Assembly: GCA_029931535.1 (NCBI GenBank)
Contig: JAQPZY010001626.1
Span: 4,790,501-4,854,500, forward strand
Source: Margaritifera margaritifera
Lineage: Eukaryota > Mollusca > Bivalvia > Unionida > Margaritiferidae
DNA length: 64,000 nt
Direction: 5' to 3'
Shown here piece after piece: positions 22,545 through 35,394 of this stretch. Positions within the stretch are counted from its first letter, which is position 1. Every line of letters starts with the position of its first letter. A program made the translations under genes and the position numbers. The notes under the pieces were generated by a model. It worked only from the letters and a program-made list of their open reading frames with translations, did no database searches and was not told the origin of the DNA.

Positions 22545-23102
22545 TTACAGATTGTATTCTCTAATAGAAATAATCATCTGTGTTTCATGGAAATACTCAG
22601 CTATGTTTTCTATTAATGGTGTACATAAGTTCAGGCGTATGTGCTCTTCACTGAATACAAGAGGTTGTAAAGATACTCGCAGTAAATAGTATTTGATTTT
22701 ACGGCCATTTGCTGTAAAATACTTTTCATCTGTGATAGTAATTTCCAAATTCTTGGCAGAGTGTTGTAAACAAACTCGTTCACCAGGCTGCATCGAATGA
22801 AGATTACCGTCAAATAGATTTTTGTGTTTAAATATAATTTTCTTCAATTCGGTATTCGGCCACATCACAGCATACTGATCAGTACACACAAATACTATAA
22901 CCACTCGTAATTGAACGCCGCTTGTACAATGACATCCGATAACATAATATGTCTTGCACTGTTTGTTGTATATTGACTCTATAGTTTCCGCGTCTTTGCA
23001 TGTGAATCTCTTTTCATGAAACTCATAACAATGCACATCGCACATATGCTCTTCATATTGTAAATATTTCACATTCTCAAGAAAAATTATCTTTGATTCC
23101 AT
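22545..23102 (-). CDS. Unknown 185-codon ORF
   Basis: No family recognised. It has scattered Cys and His (CDVHCYEFH near residues 21-29, CKTYYVIGCHC near residues 49-59), a hydrophobic VVIVFVC strand and an LFDGN motif. It is the longest intact ORF in this cluster. It follows the next ORF upstream with 34 bp between them, a compact arrangement unlike host genes here. Confidence 0.4.
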   Translation of the reverse strand: MESKIIFLENVKYLQYEEHMCDVHCYEFHEKRFTCKDAETIESIYNKQCKTYYVIGCHCTSGVQLRVVIVFVCTDQYAVMWPNTELKKIIFKHKNLFDGNLHSMQPGERVCLQHSAKNLEITITDEKYFTANGRKIKYYLLRVSLQPLVFSEEHIRLNLCTPLIENIAEYFHETQMIISIREYNL

Positions 23103-23136
23103 ATATTATAAAGCTGAAGACATCTCTCTAATTAAT

Positions 23137-23337
23137 TTATTCTTGATGATCTTCGCTACTGTTACTATATTCGCTTGTTGTTTCAATGTCATCATTATAG
23201 TATCCATTCGTTTCACTATCTGTACTAGGTGGTCTAGTCAACGTCAAGGACTTAATATTTTCTTGCACAATATCATATAATGTTTGTTCAGGTTTTTTCT
23301 CATAATATCGGCCAGGTTTACATCGTTGCTGTTCCAA
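23137..23337 (-). CDS. Unknown 66-codon ORF with acidic, Ser/Thr-rich tail
   Basis: Begins MEQQRCKPGRYYEKKPEQ and ends in a low-complexity SEYSNSSEDHQE tail. Separated by 17 bp from the preceding ORF and 34 bp from the following one. No homology recognised. Confidence 0.35.
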   Translation of the reverse strand: MEQQRCKPGRYYEKKPEQTLYDIVQENIKSLTLTRPPSTDSETNGYYNDDIETTSEYSNSSEDHQE

Positions 23338-23354
23338 GATAATTCCTAAGTTGA

Positions 23355-23573
23355 TTAATTTATCAAGATGCTCCGGATACGTGTTTGAAAATCATACAAC
23401 ATTTTTTGAGCCTCTTTGACAAATCTGTATGATGCATTTAAGAGAAAGAACGATTTAATCTTTTCTGTGACGTTACGCACACTCCATTGATCTGGTATAT
23501 TAATCCCAGAATCAGATATACTGATAAATTCTGTAAAAATTCTATACGCATTAATCTGTGAATTTTTCGCCAT
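23355..23573 (-). CDS. Unknown 72-codon ORF, first of the minus-strand cluster
   Basis: Predicted mostly helical (VRNVTEKIKSFFLL...VKEAQKMLYDFQTRI). Starts MAKNSQINAYRIF. No family recognised. Its upstream side is a repeat-rich AT segment that may hold the promoter. Confidence 0.35.
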   Translation of the reverse strand: MAKNSQINAYRIFTEFISISDSGINIPDQWSVRNVTEKIKSFFLLNASYRFVKEAQKMLYDFQTRIRSILIN

Positions 23574-23599
23574 TTATATATACCGCGATAATTGTTTAA

Positions 23600-23735
23600 T
23601 ATAAAAATATTCTAACACTAACTCTGCTGCAGTCAGTATAAAATATTCTCGCACTAACTCTGATAATATAAAATATTCTCAGACTAACTCTGCCAGGATA
23701 AAATATTCTACGACTAACCCGGCTGCAGAGAAAAT
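23600..23735. repeat. ~34-bp imperfect tandem repeat, 4 copies
   Basis: ATAAAATATTCTCGCACTAA followed by CTCTG, diverged between copies. It lies immediately upstream of the minus-strand ORF cluster, so it may be part of that element. Confidence 0.75.
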
Positions 23736-23739
23736 AATA

Positions 23740-24489
23740 TCAGCAGAATATTTTACACAGTATAGTGGTGATCAATAATCTTATTCCTGCAGTAGTATAG
23801 TTCCAATCAATAATATAGGCCTGACTGCCAGCAGATTTTGTTTGCAAAGAGTATCATTTTAGAAATATAAACAGCGATAACAATGTACACCGCATACACA
23901 AAAACGAAATTGGCTGCGTTTTGACGGTGTCGCTGTTGTCGCGACTAAATGATGTAGTTGTTGTATTTAGGAAAAATAATAACTGTATTTTTGAAAATTA
24001 ATAACAACTAGCCGATTTTGCTACGCAAAATCTTTCACACTATCGTTAGAATTATATTTTATAATCCCACCTCGCATGCAGTCGGCGTGTGACGATCGGG
24101 GTAAAAATAGTAAAGTAATGGGGTATAGAAGGGAGCTGACCTGTCTCAACTATCAAAATTTAAAATGTCCATTGTAACACTACTACCCAATTCGGAAGAA
24201 ACCTATTCGTCAAAAGTGTGCTGAAATACAGAAAACATGTTTCTGTTAAAAAAGAGTAATCAAAGATCTGCATGCCAGATGTTCAGTTGAAATACTTTTA
24301 CTAACACATTCATTTGTGAACTTAAAATGTCAACAAAATAACAATAATTTTTAAGATTTGTGTGTTAATTTGCCTTTTTAATGGAATCCACTTCATTAAT
24401 AAACCAGTGCATGATAATGTCTCTTCAACATGAAGCACAGCAAGAATACGTTGATAAAATGTCTCATTTCAGCAGCAAGCCAGTTTTTT
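23740..24489. other. Spacer; no gene seen
   Basis: AT-rich sequence. A short palindrome, GATTTTGCTACGCAAAATC, lies near 24,014-24,032. No conserved ORF. Confidence 0.5.
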
Positions 24490-26052
24490 GTATATTCATA
24501 TGAAAATGTCACCGTTTTGTATATACTTTGCCAAGATTGTATGTATGAAAATGTCCTCAGTTTGTATGTTCTAAGTCACGGTTGTATGTATGAAATGTCC
24601 AGATTTTGCAAGTACCATGTCATTGTTGTATGTATGAAAATGTCCACGTTTTGTATGTTCCACGTCAAGGTTGGGTGTATGAAGATGCCCCCGTTTCGTA
24701 TGTACCGTGTTAAGGTTGTGTGTATATACAAATTATCATTTAGTATATAACACCCTGTTGGTATGAAAATGTCCCCGTATTGTATTTACCACGTCAAGGC
24801 TGTGGTCATGAACATGTTCCCGTTTGGTATGAGGAACTGTGAATGTTGAGCATGAAAAGCTTCCTATTGGTATTAAATGTAATGGTTGTGTGCATAAAAA
24901 TGACCATCTTTTGTATATGCCGCCTCCAGTTGCTGTGTATCAAAATGTCTCTCAGTTTTCATGTACCATGTGCCCATTTTGTATAAATCACATTTTATGT
25001 ATAGGATATATTCATGTTTGTGTGCATTACGCCAACGCTGTTTGTATGAAAATGACATGTTTTGTATTCAAAACCCATATGATACATAGATGAGAATGTA
25101 AGTGTCTGGTCTAAAAGAACATATTGCTTGTGTATATGAACGTGTTGTCAATAAATCTGCAACAAAACAAAACTTTGTGTAGGAAACTTCTTCCGTTTTG
25201 TACTAAAAAAAAAGAATTTGCGTGTAAGTTCACGCACCTATTCAGTATGGGAGACACCAAAGTTCCTTGTATTAGAATGTTCCCATTTAGTGTGAAACCG
25301 TTGAAGGTTGTGTGTATGAAATGCCCCAAATCCCCACCCTACCCTACACTTTAGTATGAACCATTTTGTACAGTAATATATGCGCTCTATGAACACACAG
25401 TTCTAAAATAAATGTATGAAAGTGGCCCCATTCAGTATTATTCCATATGCTAAATATTTCACCACAGAAAAACATTGATACACCATGTATCAATGACGAA
25501 ATTATTAAGTATTGTTCTCTGGTATGTTTGCGATACAACTTTGTGGGTGCATGTTTCCAGTATATTGTTTTTCACGGAAAGTTGTTTCTTACTGATACAA
25601 ATGTCCCAATATTAAGTTTTATCTTCTTTATGTTTTCAATGGTATTAGAACAAAACTAACAATTCATTCACTACATAATACTTTATTTCTTTTTCCAATT
25701 TTGCATTAACAAAAAAGTCTTAGGGAGCAGACAGTCTATGAACACAGGTAAGGCAAGTACAAATTTAGGAATAGACAGTCTATGAACACAGGTAAGGTAA
25801 GCACAAATTTAGGAATATAAGTCTATGAACATAGGTACGGTAAGCACAAATGTAGGCATATACAGTCTATGAACACAGGTTAGGTAATCACAAATTTAGG
25901 AATAGACAGTCTATGAACACAGGTAAGGTAAGCACAAATTTAGGAACAGACAGTATTTTAATCTTTATGTCTTGGCTATTCTCCTCAAATGCTCTCGCAA
26001 CAAGAGCAGGACACCCAAACAAAAAAGAACTTAATAAGGACATGCCAATCCA
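24490..26052. repeat. Segmental duplication copy 1 (minisatellite block)
   Basis: The block starts with ~44-bp units around TATGAAAATGTCCACGTTTT. It continues through unique-looking segments (for example TGTCAATAAATCTGCAACAA near 25,146 and GTATCAATGAC near 25,486) and ends at GCTCTCGCAACAAG...AACTTAATAA near 26,040. The same modules in the same order and orientation recur at 30,256-32,543. ORFs here are translations of the repeat; repeated YVLSHGCMYE-like strings are not protein evidence. Confidence 0.85.
25727..25952. repeat. ~44-bp tandem repeat, 5 copies
   Basis: GACAGTCTATGAACACAGGT followed by AAGGTAAGCACAAATTTAGG. The homologous position in the second duplicate (32,315-32,440) has only three copies, so copy number changed after duplication. 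Confidence 0.85.
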
Positions 26053-28110
26053 TGATATTAAGCAACCATAGTAACCATTTCCATCCCAATGCCTTCCTGT
26101 TACCAAGATCTACATGAAGTCTACATAAACTGAAAAGCGCTTGAATTAATCATATCATACATTATAAAAGTATTGGAATCAATAATGTGAAACCAAAATT
26201 AGCTACTAATTACAAGAAAAATTAATTAAATGTTATACATAATGTTATTTATCACAACGTGATATTCAGCAAGAAAGACGTACATTTTCTTGGCAAAATT
26301 AGATTCATTTAACTTGCAGAAAATCATATAGAGGAAGATTAAGGACTTTTAACTTGTAATTCGTATTAAGTGCTGAGTATTTTAATATCAAACAATTTAA
26401 GATGTTTTCTGTGAAAAATTTCTGAGACACACCCTGCATACCAAATCACTTAAAATGCAAATGACGGAGAGTAAACCAACGATGAATGGTACATCTTACG
26501 AGAAAGATTATAACATCTGGCGCTTGTTACCTTTTTCCCTCTGTCGTTGGCATTTTGGAACTAATTGATATTGCGGGCTCCATCCATCATTGTTGAACCC
26601 TCCGTTAAAATATAAGGGTTGTTTAAATAGGACCTTTTTATGTCACAAAGCAGCTGTTTGACATATTCAATGTTCTCAACAGATAACTAAAATCATAATA
26701 TCAAGTAAACAATCAATAACTTTATCTTGAGTATAAAAATGTTTAAAAAAAAAAAAATAATAATAGCATTTATCTTTCTGGGCAAAACAGATGTCTGAAT
26801 ATCAATTTACCTTTTCAAAATTGTCTTTGAGAAGGGAAGAACTTGTCTGAGATGCATGCAAGCTTCCGCATTTAAAAATAATGGAAGTAGGTTGGTTTTA
26901 ATATTGTGTAAAAGTTGCAACCAAATGTTCCTATTGGAAAAAGTTAAGAAACCAATAATATAGCTAAAACGGAACACTTCATGCCTAGTTGAATCTTACA
27001 CTGATTGGAACGGTCATACCACCCAGATTCAACAAGAAATCGTATTGTGACATTTGTTCCTTAACTTGTTTTGAGTAGCATACTAAGAAACTTCATTCTT
27101 CATGTTGCTTAACTGGTATCCATCACGAATATTGTTCGATGTGTTCAAGCTATATACAATCAATACACATACCACACACCTGGCAACGTATGCTATCATT
27201 TGTTGAAAATTACATTTTGGAGGAAATGCAGTTCCAACATTGTTGTATAGTCATGAATGTATCTAAATTGTACTAAATGACAATAGATGCTTTACGTTCA
27301 ATTTTATCTTAAATCTTCTGATTCAAGAAATACTTTTTTATCACATCTTTACACGTTTACTTTCGGTGAGAAGCAGTTATTTAATTTCTGCACACGTGCT
27401 TTATATTTTTCCAACTTTTGTCACTCACTCCTGGTTCTTTTGCCATATAGTTCTCAATGTCTCCTTTTCCAGGAACTCTTAATTCGAACGAATTTTTTTT
27501 AGGTGGTTTAGTACAGTACTATGTTCTTCCTCCCTCCAAGGTCACTCGATACCCATTTGGGGGTGGCAATTGACCTTCATACTTTTTGCTGGATTGTTCT
27601 TGCTCCTTCCTGCATTCTCTTTGGTACCTGTCAATTCAAAATAACTAGTAATCATACTTATGAAAAAAAATTGCAAATCAGCCTTTTATCATCAACAAAA
27701 CTCTTTGGTAAAAATCAAAGTTAATAATTTTTAAAAACAAATTGACTTTATAAGTTTTAGTCAAAATAAAACACAGTGCCTAGTCGTCACTAAATTCACA
27801 TGGCAAAGCAGGTATCACCGTCTATAATTATCATTAAAAAAAACATCACAAATGGTCCTGGATGTTAATGGCATATTTCAAAACTCGTTCAATCGACTGT
27901 AAAATTTACCTGATTGTAACATTTGAATTCCTTTTCTATTTTTACCTGACAGAGTCATCATATATCTTCATGATAAGTACACTGAGAGAACCATGGAAAA
28001 CATAATATACACACAAACACGAAAACATTAGAGAATTTGGCATTCAAATAGATAAAGTCATAAAGTGATTGACCAGGAAACTGTAGATCTTGCACTGCAT
28101 CTACAATATT
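26053..28110. other. No gene seen
   Basis: AT-rich sequence, with only short ORFs lacking recognisable motifs. A 9+ A run lies near 26,744. Confidence 0.5.
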
Positions 28111-28116
28111 TCTTAC

Positions 28117-28191
28117 TTTGGTTTGCGTGGTCACTAATTTTGTCATACTGCTCTTCCCAGTCATTGCTTTCCTCCTCAGATTCAGATTCTT
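28117..28191 (-). CDS. Candidate internal exon of an unidentified gene
   Basis: On the minus strand TTTCTAG precedes 75 nt that read EESESEEESNDWEEQYDKIS and end at AAA followed by GTAAGA. An acidic, Trp-containing peptide between good splice sites, with a length divisible by three, is suggestive. No flanking exons were identified, so this may be chance. Confidence 0.25.
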
Positions 28192-28847
28192 CTAGAAATA
28201 ATGAAAATAAATTTGATTGATGGTGGTTGCTGGCACTGTGAGGTAGTACAACAACCTGGATATATCAAGATTAATTTCATTTATTATGCACAAGAACTTA
28301 ACATCAATATCCATATTGCAAGAAAATGGTCCAGTCAATTGTGTGGCTAAATATTATTCCTTAATTACTTTTTACTATACCATGAATCGGAATATTCTTC
28401 TCAAGAAAATAATACATTTTTTATGGTGTAACTGTCTGTAACCTCAGTTACTTGAAACGTGATTATTAAGGAATACTTTTACAATTAGGTTATAATGCCG
28501 GAAACATCGTCATTTTAGTCGTCAAGAATGATAATTGAAATATATACATTAAAAGTTATATTTCCCAAAGGATTGAACCTTTGTATCTGCGTTCTTTATT
28601 AATTTTTCCAATAGTAGGTTACACAATGTTACCACATTAAGTTTTGATATGAAAATAATAATGATTATCATCTGGCATATTTGTTATTGACACATATTGT
28701 ACAAACTAACCAAATTAATTACTTAAAAATGAACAGAACAATTATTTATTCCACATGATAATATAATCATATGTTAATTATACGGTTTTTGCCTTCGGGT
28801 ACCTTATCCTCCGTCTCCTCATCCTCCGTGTGCTCCACTGTGAGGAA

Positions 28848-28990
28848 GCCGCGGTAGCTCAATTGGTAGAGCGTCGGATTCTTAATGCAGGGGTCGCGGG
28901 TTCGATATCCGCCCAGGCCAGTTCTGGTCGGCTGCCTCAGAGTGTCCTTGGGAAAGACACTTAGCTCCCATTTCCTCGGCATGATAAAGT
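28848..28990 (+). repeat. tRNA-Lys-like SINE
   Basis: A box TAGCTCAATTGGTAGAGC, anticodon-loop-like ATTCTTAAT (CTT, Lys) and B box GGTTCGATATCC form a tRNA head. It is followed by the CAGAGTGTCCTTGGGAAAGA module shared with other SINEs of this window. The acceptor stem does not pair as a functional tRNA would, and the body continues past the tRNA end, so it is a SINE. It is immediately preceded by CCTCCGT repeats. Confidence 0.8.
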
Positions 28991-29379
28991 CAGTAATGTG
29001 TCAAACGTGTCAATACAACAAACAAAAACAGAAACAAATCAACTTCGTTGTCCTCGCAAACACGAGGATAGAATTATATGATAAATGTATATCGACCACA
29101 CCTACTCTTCTTTGGAAAGTGGGGCAGTAATGATCAAGGTGAGGTAACCAACCACTTTTTTATGGAATTGGTCCAATATGGAGGAAACATTATTCTGTAC
29201 ATTATCGATAGACACCTAAAATAAAAGAGTACTGCAAACGGCATATGACACCCCGCAAACATAAGATTTGACCTTGAACTTCAATATGAATAAACACTCC
29301 TACCCTTTTTGTTGGAGTGTAGGGGTATGAGTTTGAATTGTAATGAAAAAGAGGGTGCTTGATTGTAAGGTTTGTGTTT

Positions 29380-29600
29380 GAATAGTATTAACATTACCAT
29401 CCCCTTTTGTCCCTATAAACTTTTCGACCCTTTTTCCCTTAACAATTTTAACATTACCATTCCCTTTTGTCCCCATAAATTTTCGACACTTTTTCCATTA
29501 ACAATGTTAACATTACCATTCCCGTATGACCCCATAAACACTTTTGAACTCCCAGTACCATCTCCATATTAAATTCCCGTTTGCGCCTATAAACCTTTGC
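29380..29600. repeat. ~65-bp satellite array, about 3.5 copies
   Basis: The unit is TTAACATTACCATTCCCGTA...CCCCATAAAC...CTTTT. A homologous array lies in reverse orientation at 39,880-40,115. Confidence 0.8.
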
Positions 29601-29609
29601 CATGTTAAA

Positions 29610-29905
29610 TTCCCGTAAAGGTCTCAAGCACCTTCTCCATGTTCATTTCCTGTATGGGTCTCATGTGCCCTCTCCATGCTCATTTCCCATATGGGTCTCA
29701 AGCACCCTCTCCATATTCATTTCCTGTATGGGTCTCAAGCACCCTCTCCATATTCATTTCCCGTATGGGTCTCAAGTGCCCTCTACATGTTCATTTCCCG
29801 TATGGGTCTCAAGTGCCATCTCCATCTTCATTTCCGGTATGGGTCCCAAGTGCCATCTCCATGTTCATTTCCGGTTTGGGTCCCAAGTGCCATTTTTGGG
29901 TCTCA
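29610..29905. repeat. 37-bp minisatellite, 8 copies
   Basis: CCATGTTCATTTCCCGTATG plus GGTCTCAAGTGCCCTCT. The 37-bp period puts all three forward frames in the same open repeat, giving overlapping SPYSFPVWVSS-type ORFs that are artefacts of the array. It probably derives from the adjoining satellite, since the CATxTTxATTTCCCGTATG core is shared. Confidence 0.9.
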
Positions 29906-30255
29906 ACACCAACAAATTACTACTTATCTCGCCCTATAAACAATGACGACATTGACAAAACAAATTGTTTATTTACAAAAATACTTTCAAAGTATAATGT
30001 ATCTACCCGAAGAACAAATATGATGATGATGCGAAAGCGCTTGAAAATATTAAAGATGAACATCTTACTGATATCCTGATGAATTAGCAACGTTCCCAAA
30101 ATTAGGCATTCTCTCATATGATATTTTAGTAATATCATAATATATTATACTAGGTAATGAATTTATACCATCAGTTTCTATTACATTATTTGTATAGTTG
30201 CATACATGGAATTAATGTAGGCTTTTTCATTTCGGAATGAATACATACTTTCAAA

Positions 30256-32543
30256 TTGTATTTACTCAGTGCATGTTTTTCAAATATCGTGGTTGTGTGC
30301 ATGAAAATGTCCCCGTTTCGTATGTACCTTGCCAATTGTATGGATGAAAATGGCCCTGTTTTGTATGTATTAAGTCATGGTTGTGTGTATGTGTGTATGA
30401 AAATGTCCACGTTTTGTACGTTCCACGTCAAGTTTGAGTGTATGAAAATGCCCCTGTTTCGTATGTACTGCGCTAAGGTTGTGTGTATAAAAATATTATC
30501 ATTTAGTATATGACAAGCTGTTGGTGTGAATATGTCCTTGTGTTGTGTTTACCCCGTCAAGACTGTGCATAAGAAAGTATTACCCGTTTAATATGAGGAA
30601 CTTTAAATGTTGTGTGTGAAAAGCCCCCGATTGTTATTAAAAGATAATGGCTGGGTTCGTAAAAAATGATCATGTTTTATATGTGCCACCTTGAGCTGGT
30701 GTGTCTCAAAATGTCTCTCAGTATTGCATGTACCACGCTAAGGTTGTGTGCATGGTAATGTCCAACAACGTAAGTAACATCAAGAAGCAATTTATTTCCC
30801 TACAATACGAAGTGAAATTCTAGAGATACTTGCAATATTGTGAATCAAATTCTAAATAATCCTAAATGTTCTAATCACAAGTCCAAAAATATAGAATGTT
30901 CCAAATGAGTTCCAATAGTCTTGAATGTCCGGAAATAACACAATGATAGAATCCACAATGTCTTTAAATGAGTTCATAAAAGTCCAAAGTAATGTATTAA
31001 TTCAAAAGTCAATGAGCACGTTAGTAATTCAAATTAATATATTAAATAAATAATTCCTCTCGAATTATATTTCAACGGCACAAACAATAAAATCTGATCT
31101 CAAATGGATTTTCCACAGACTCATCTAAAACAGGAACGAATTATTTGTTTACCAAATCCCTATTTATACACATTTTCACTCGATCTATATCAACAGGATA
31201 TGAAGCAATAAAATGATGAAAAATCAGTCTAACTGTCACCAACACTGGCCTTGAACTCAAATGCTAGTAAACATTATGTTTACTAGTGACCAGAATCTAA
31301 AGTACTACTTACCTTCATGGACAAGATTGAAACACACATTATAGATTAAATACACATAGCACATCTTTTATGAATGAAATTATGCCTGCTTGTGTGCATC
31401 ACGCCAACACTGTTTCTATGAAAATGACGTGTTTTGTATCCACAAAACCCATAGGATGCATAGATGAGAATGTATATGTCTCGTTGAAAAGAACATATTG
31501 CTTGCGTCTATGAAAATGTTGTCAATAAGTCTGAAACAAATCAAAACTTTGTATATAAACTTCTCCGTTTTATAATAAACACAAAACTAGTGTATAAGTT
31601 GACGTACTCGATAAACCAAAACTCTTTGTATTAAAATATTCCCATTTAGTATGAACCGTTGAAGGTTGTTTGTACAAAATGAACCTAACTCCCCACCCTA
31701 CCCTACATTTTAGTATGAACCATTTTCTACAACAATATCCGCTGTCTGAATAAATGGTTCCAGAATATATGTATAAAAGTATCCCCATTCAGAATTAGGA
31801 GCCACACCAAAGAAATGTTAAAAAAAATACTCCAGCTCAGTCTGATAAAGGCAAAATATATGTGTGAAAATATTTTAGTGAGCTCGAAGTATTTAATAAT
31901 ATTTTGTAGAATATAAAGCGAATACCAAATTCATGAGGAGAAAATAAAGAGATAGTGTCTTCAGCTTTCTTAATCTAACAACATACGAATCATTGCCCAT
32001 TTTATAGTCATTGTTCATTATATATTTCCATACGCTGAATATTTCAGTACAGAAAAGAATTCATACACCTTGTATCAATGACCAAATGATTAAATATTGT
32101 TCTCTTGTATATTTGCGATACAACTTTGCGCAAGGAAGTTTTCAATAGTATGTTTTTCACGGAAAGTAGTTCTTACTGATACAAATGTTTCAGTGTTAAG
32201 TTTATATTCTCTTTTTCATTCAGCAATGCTAAAACAAATCTTACAATCCATTCACTACATAATACTTTATTCCTTTTTCCAATTTTGCATTAATAAAAAA
32301 AGTCTTAGGGAGAAGACAGTCTATGAATACAGGTAAGGTAAGTAAAATGTAGGAATAGACAATCTATGAACACAGGTAAGGTAAGTACAAATTTAGGAAT
32401 AGACAGTCTATGAACACAGGTAAGGTAAGTAAAATTTAGGAATACATATTGTGATGTTTATGTGTCGTCTATTGTCCCTGAATGCTCTCGCAACAAGTGT
32501 AGTACACCCGAACAAAAAATAACTTAATAAACACATGCGTGTT
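30256..32543. repeat. Segmental duplication copy 2
   Basis: Direct-orientation homologue of 24,490-26,052, offset by about 5.8 kb at its start and 6.6 kb near its end. The offset grows because this copy carries extra segments at about 30,757-31,345 and about 31,790-31,990. Matching landmarks include TATGAAAATGTCCACGTTTT near 30,396, GTATCAATGAC near 32,073 and AATGCTCTCGCAACAAG near 32,480. Confidence 0.85.
30757..31345. mobile_element. ~590-bp insertion in duplication copy 2, type unknown
   Basis: This sequence is absent at the corresponding point of copy 1 (about 24,972), where the flanking homology continues. It has many ATTCTAAATAATCC/AAATGTTC-like oligomers but no ORF. Recognition as an element rests only on its absence from the paralogous copy; terminal repeats were not confirmed. 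Confidence 0.45.
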
Positions 32544-32848
32544 CTATGTTCGTTCATTCATCAACACTCCGGATTACAGTTGATACTAAAGTTGTCTGGA
32601 TTGAGGCCAATGTTGAAGTTGTTTACTTTCCAGTTAAAGGAAAGGTGGATTCAACATAAAGGGTCCTCTTGTTTCATATCTCTATCAATTTTCTCCGTAC
32701 ATGGATGCAGACTAGACACGCTCAGACGAATTAGTAATGTATATAAGATTATCTCTTGACGAAGGATTGTTATGCAGTTAAATCTATTAATCACTGATAA
32801 TACATTCTGCGATGATTATTATCAGGACCACAATACCTTCGTCATCAT

Positions 32849-34139
<1,291 letters not shown>

Positions 34140-34559
34140 TTTAGGTGGAAACTAGGAACCCTAGTTATTGCAACATTAGACATGGTCTTCGGTACCAAAG
34201 ACAAATTAAGTCGCCAAATAAAATAACTTTAAACGAGGTAGAAAGCGATTCAATGAACAGATAGATATTATTAATGAATTAGTTGCACAAATAGAAGCTG
34301 TGAGGTCACATAAAACTCCACGTAATCCGGCTACTCGGGAATATATACATGATGGAATCTTTAAAACTTATACACAGATGAAGACAACCAATTAATTCAC
34401 CACATCAATATAATTCTGATGGCAAACAGATGAATCATGAAAACTACCAAGGGCTTGATCCAGCCGTCTATAAACCAATCAAAAAGGTTATATTTGCGGA
34501 TTAATCGAGTGTCATCCCCATGCCTTTATGTAAAAGCATGGATTAGCAACCTCATATCA

Positions 34560-34870
34560 AATGACACTTATGAAAAGCCAGGGGCTAACAAATCTGATCT
34601 CCAGCCTATAATACACGCAGTAAAAAATGTAGATGGGGGTTCTCTGGAAATCTTAGGTCAAGTACAAAAAGAGTTCTGAATATCGGAGCACACTTCCAAC
34701 ATCAGTTCATGGTAACAAATCTTGATTTACGCGGGATTTTAGGTAACAAATCTTGATTTACTCGGGATTTTACGAAATAAATCTTGATTTACCCGAGATT
34801 TTGGGTAACAGATCCTGATTTACCCGAGATTTTAGGTACTGACATTTAGGAGTAAATATGACATTTCCTG
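34560..34870 (+). pseudogene. gypsy aspartic-protease region with internal 31-bp expansion
   Basis: GGSLEILGQVQKEF followed by NLDLxxILG is the second half of a retroviral-type aspartic protease (flap to ILG motif). The NLDLRGILG-coding DNA is present four times as 31-bp units at 34,708-34,835. Since 31 is not divisible by three, each extra copy shifts the frame. The catalytic DTG was not found in frame. Confidence 0.5.
34708..34835. repeat. 31-bp tandem repeat within protease region, 4 copies
   Basis: GGTAACAAATCTTGATTTAC plus a CGGGATTTTA end, with a few substitutions. It arose by local tandem duplication of the retrotransposon's own coding sequence. Confidence 0.9.
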
Positions 34871-35044
34871 TAAGGTATCAAATTGATTCCTTCAGATGGA
34901 TACTCATACCGTTCCACTGCCTAGAGAATTTGAACGTAGGTGTGCTCGAGAAGAAAAAAAAAAAGGGGGGGGGGGTCATATCCCCCCCATATTAAATATT
35001 TGTGAAGGCATATATTGACGGCGAACAAGATGTTGACAGCATAT

Positions 35045-35061
35045 ATGTGTGTGTGTGTGTG

Positions 35062-35107
<46 letters not shown>
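35045..35107. repeat. Compound (TG)n(TC)n(TG)n microsatellite
   Basis: Sits between the protease and RT regions of the gypsy relic. Confidence 0.95.
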
Positions 35108-35108
<1 letters not shown>

Positions 35109-35394
35109 TCCATTTAAAACATTTCAGGAAAAAGGATTGTTGAGGTCTCGTGCTCTAGCAGTCTCTGATCCTTCTCGATCATAAATCTCACAGACAAACC
35201 CATTTCAACAGCTAAACTCACGACGCTAGCCACTTTACAACCTGCAGCTGAATTATCAATACAGATAAACCCATATGTCAAGAATTGACCGATCACTTAA
35301 AGCCACTGATTTAATCAGCTTTAGACAAACGTTCTAGCGAGCAAAAACAAAACTTCACTGATCTTTTAATAGAATTTCAGAACACTTTTGTAGA

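Noticed and set aside
24430..25354. YVLSHGCMYE-type proteins
   Set aside because: Minisatellite translations that recur at 30.3 kb; frames not conserved between the duplicates.
28848..28920. Functional tRNA-Lys gene
   Set aside because: Acceptor stem does not pair, and the sequence continues into a SINE body shared with two other loci.
29602..30079. Repeated YSFPVWVSS proteins up to 146 codons
   Set aside because: 37-bp minisatellite open in three frames.
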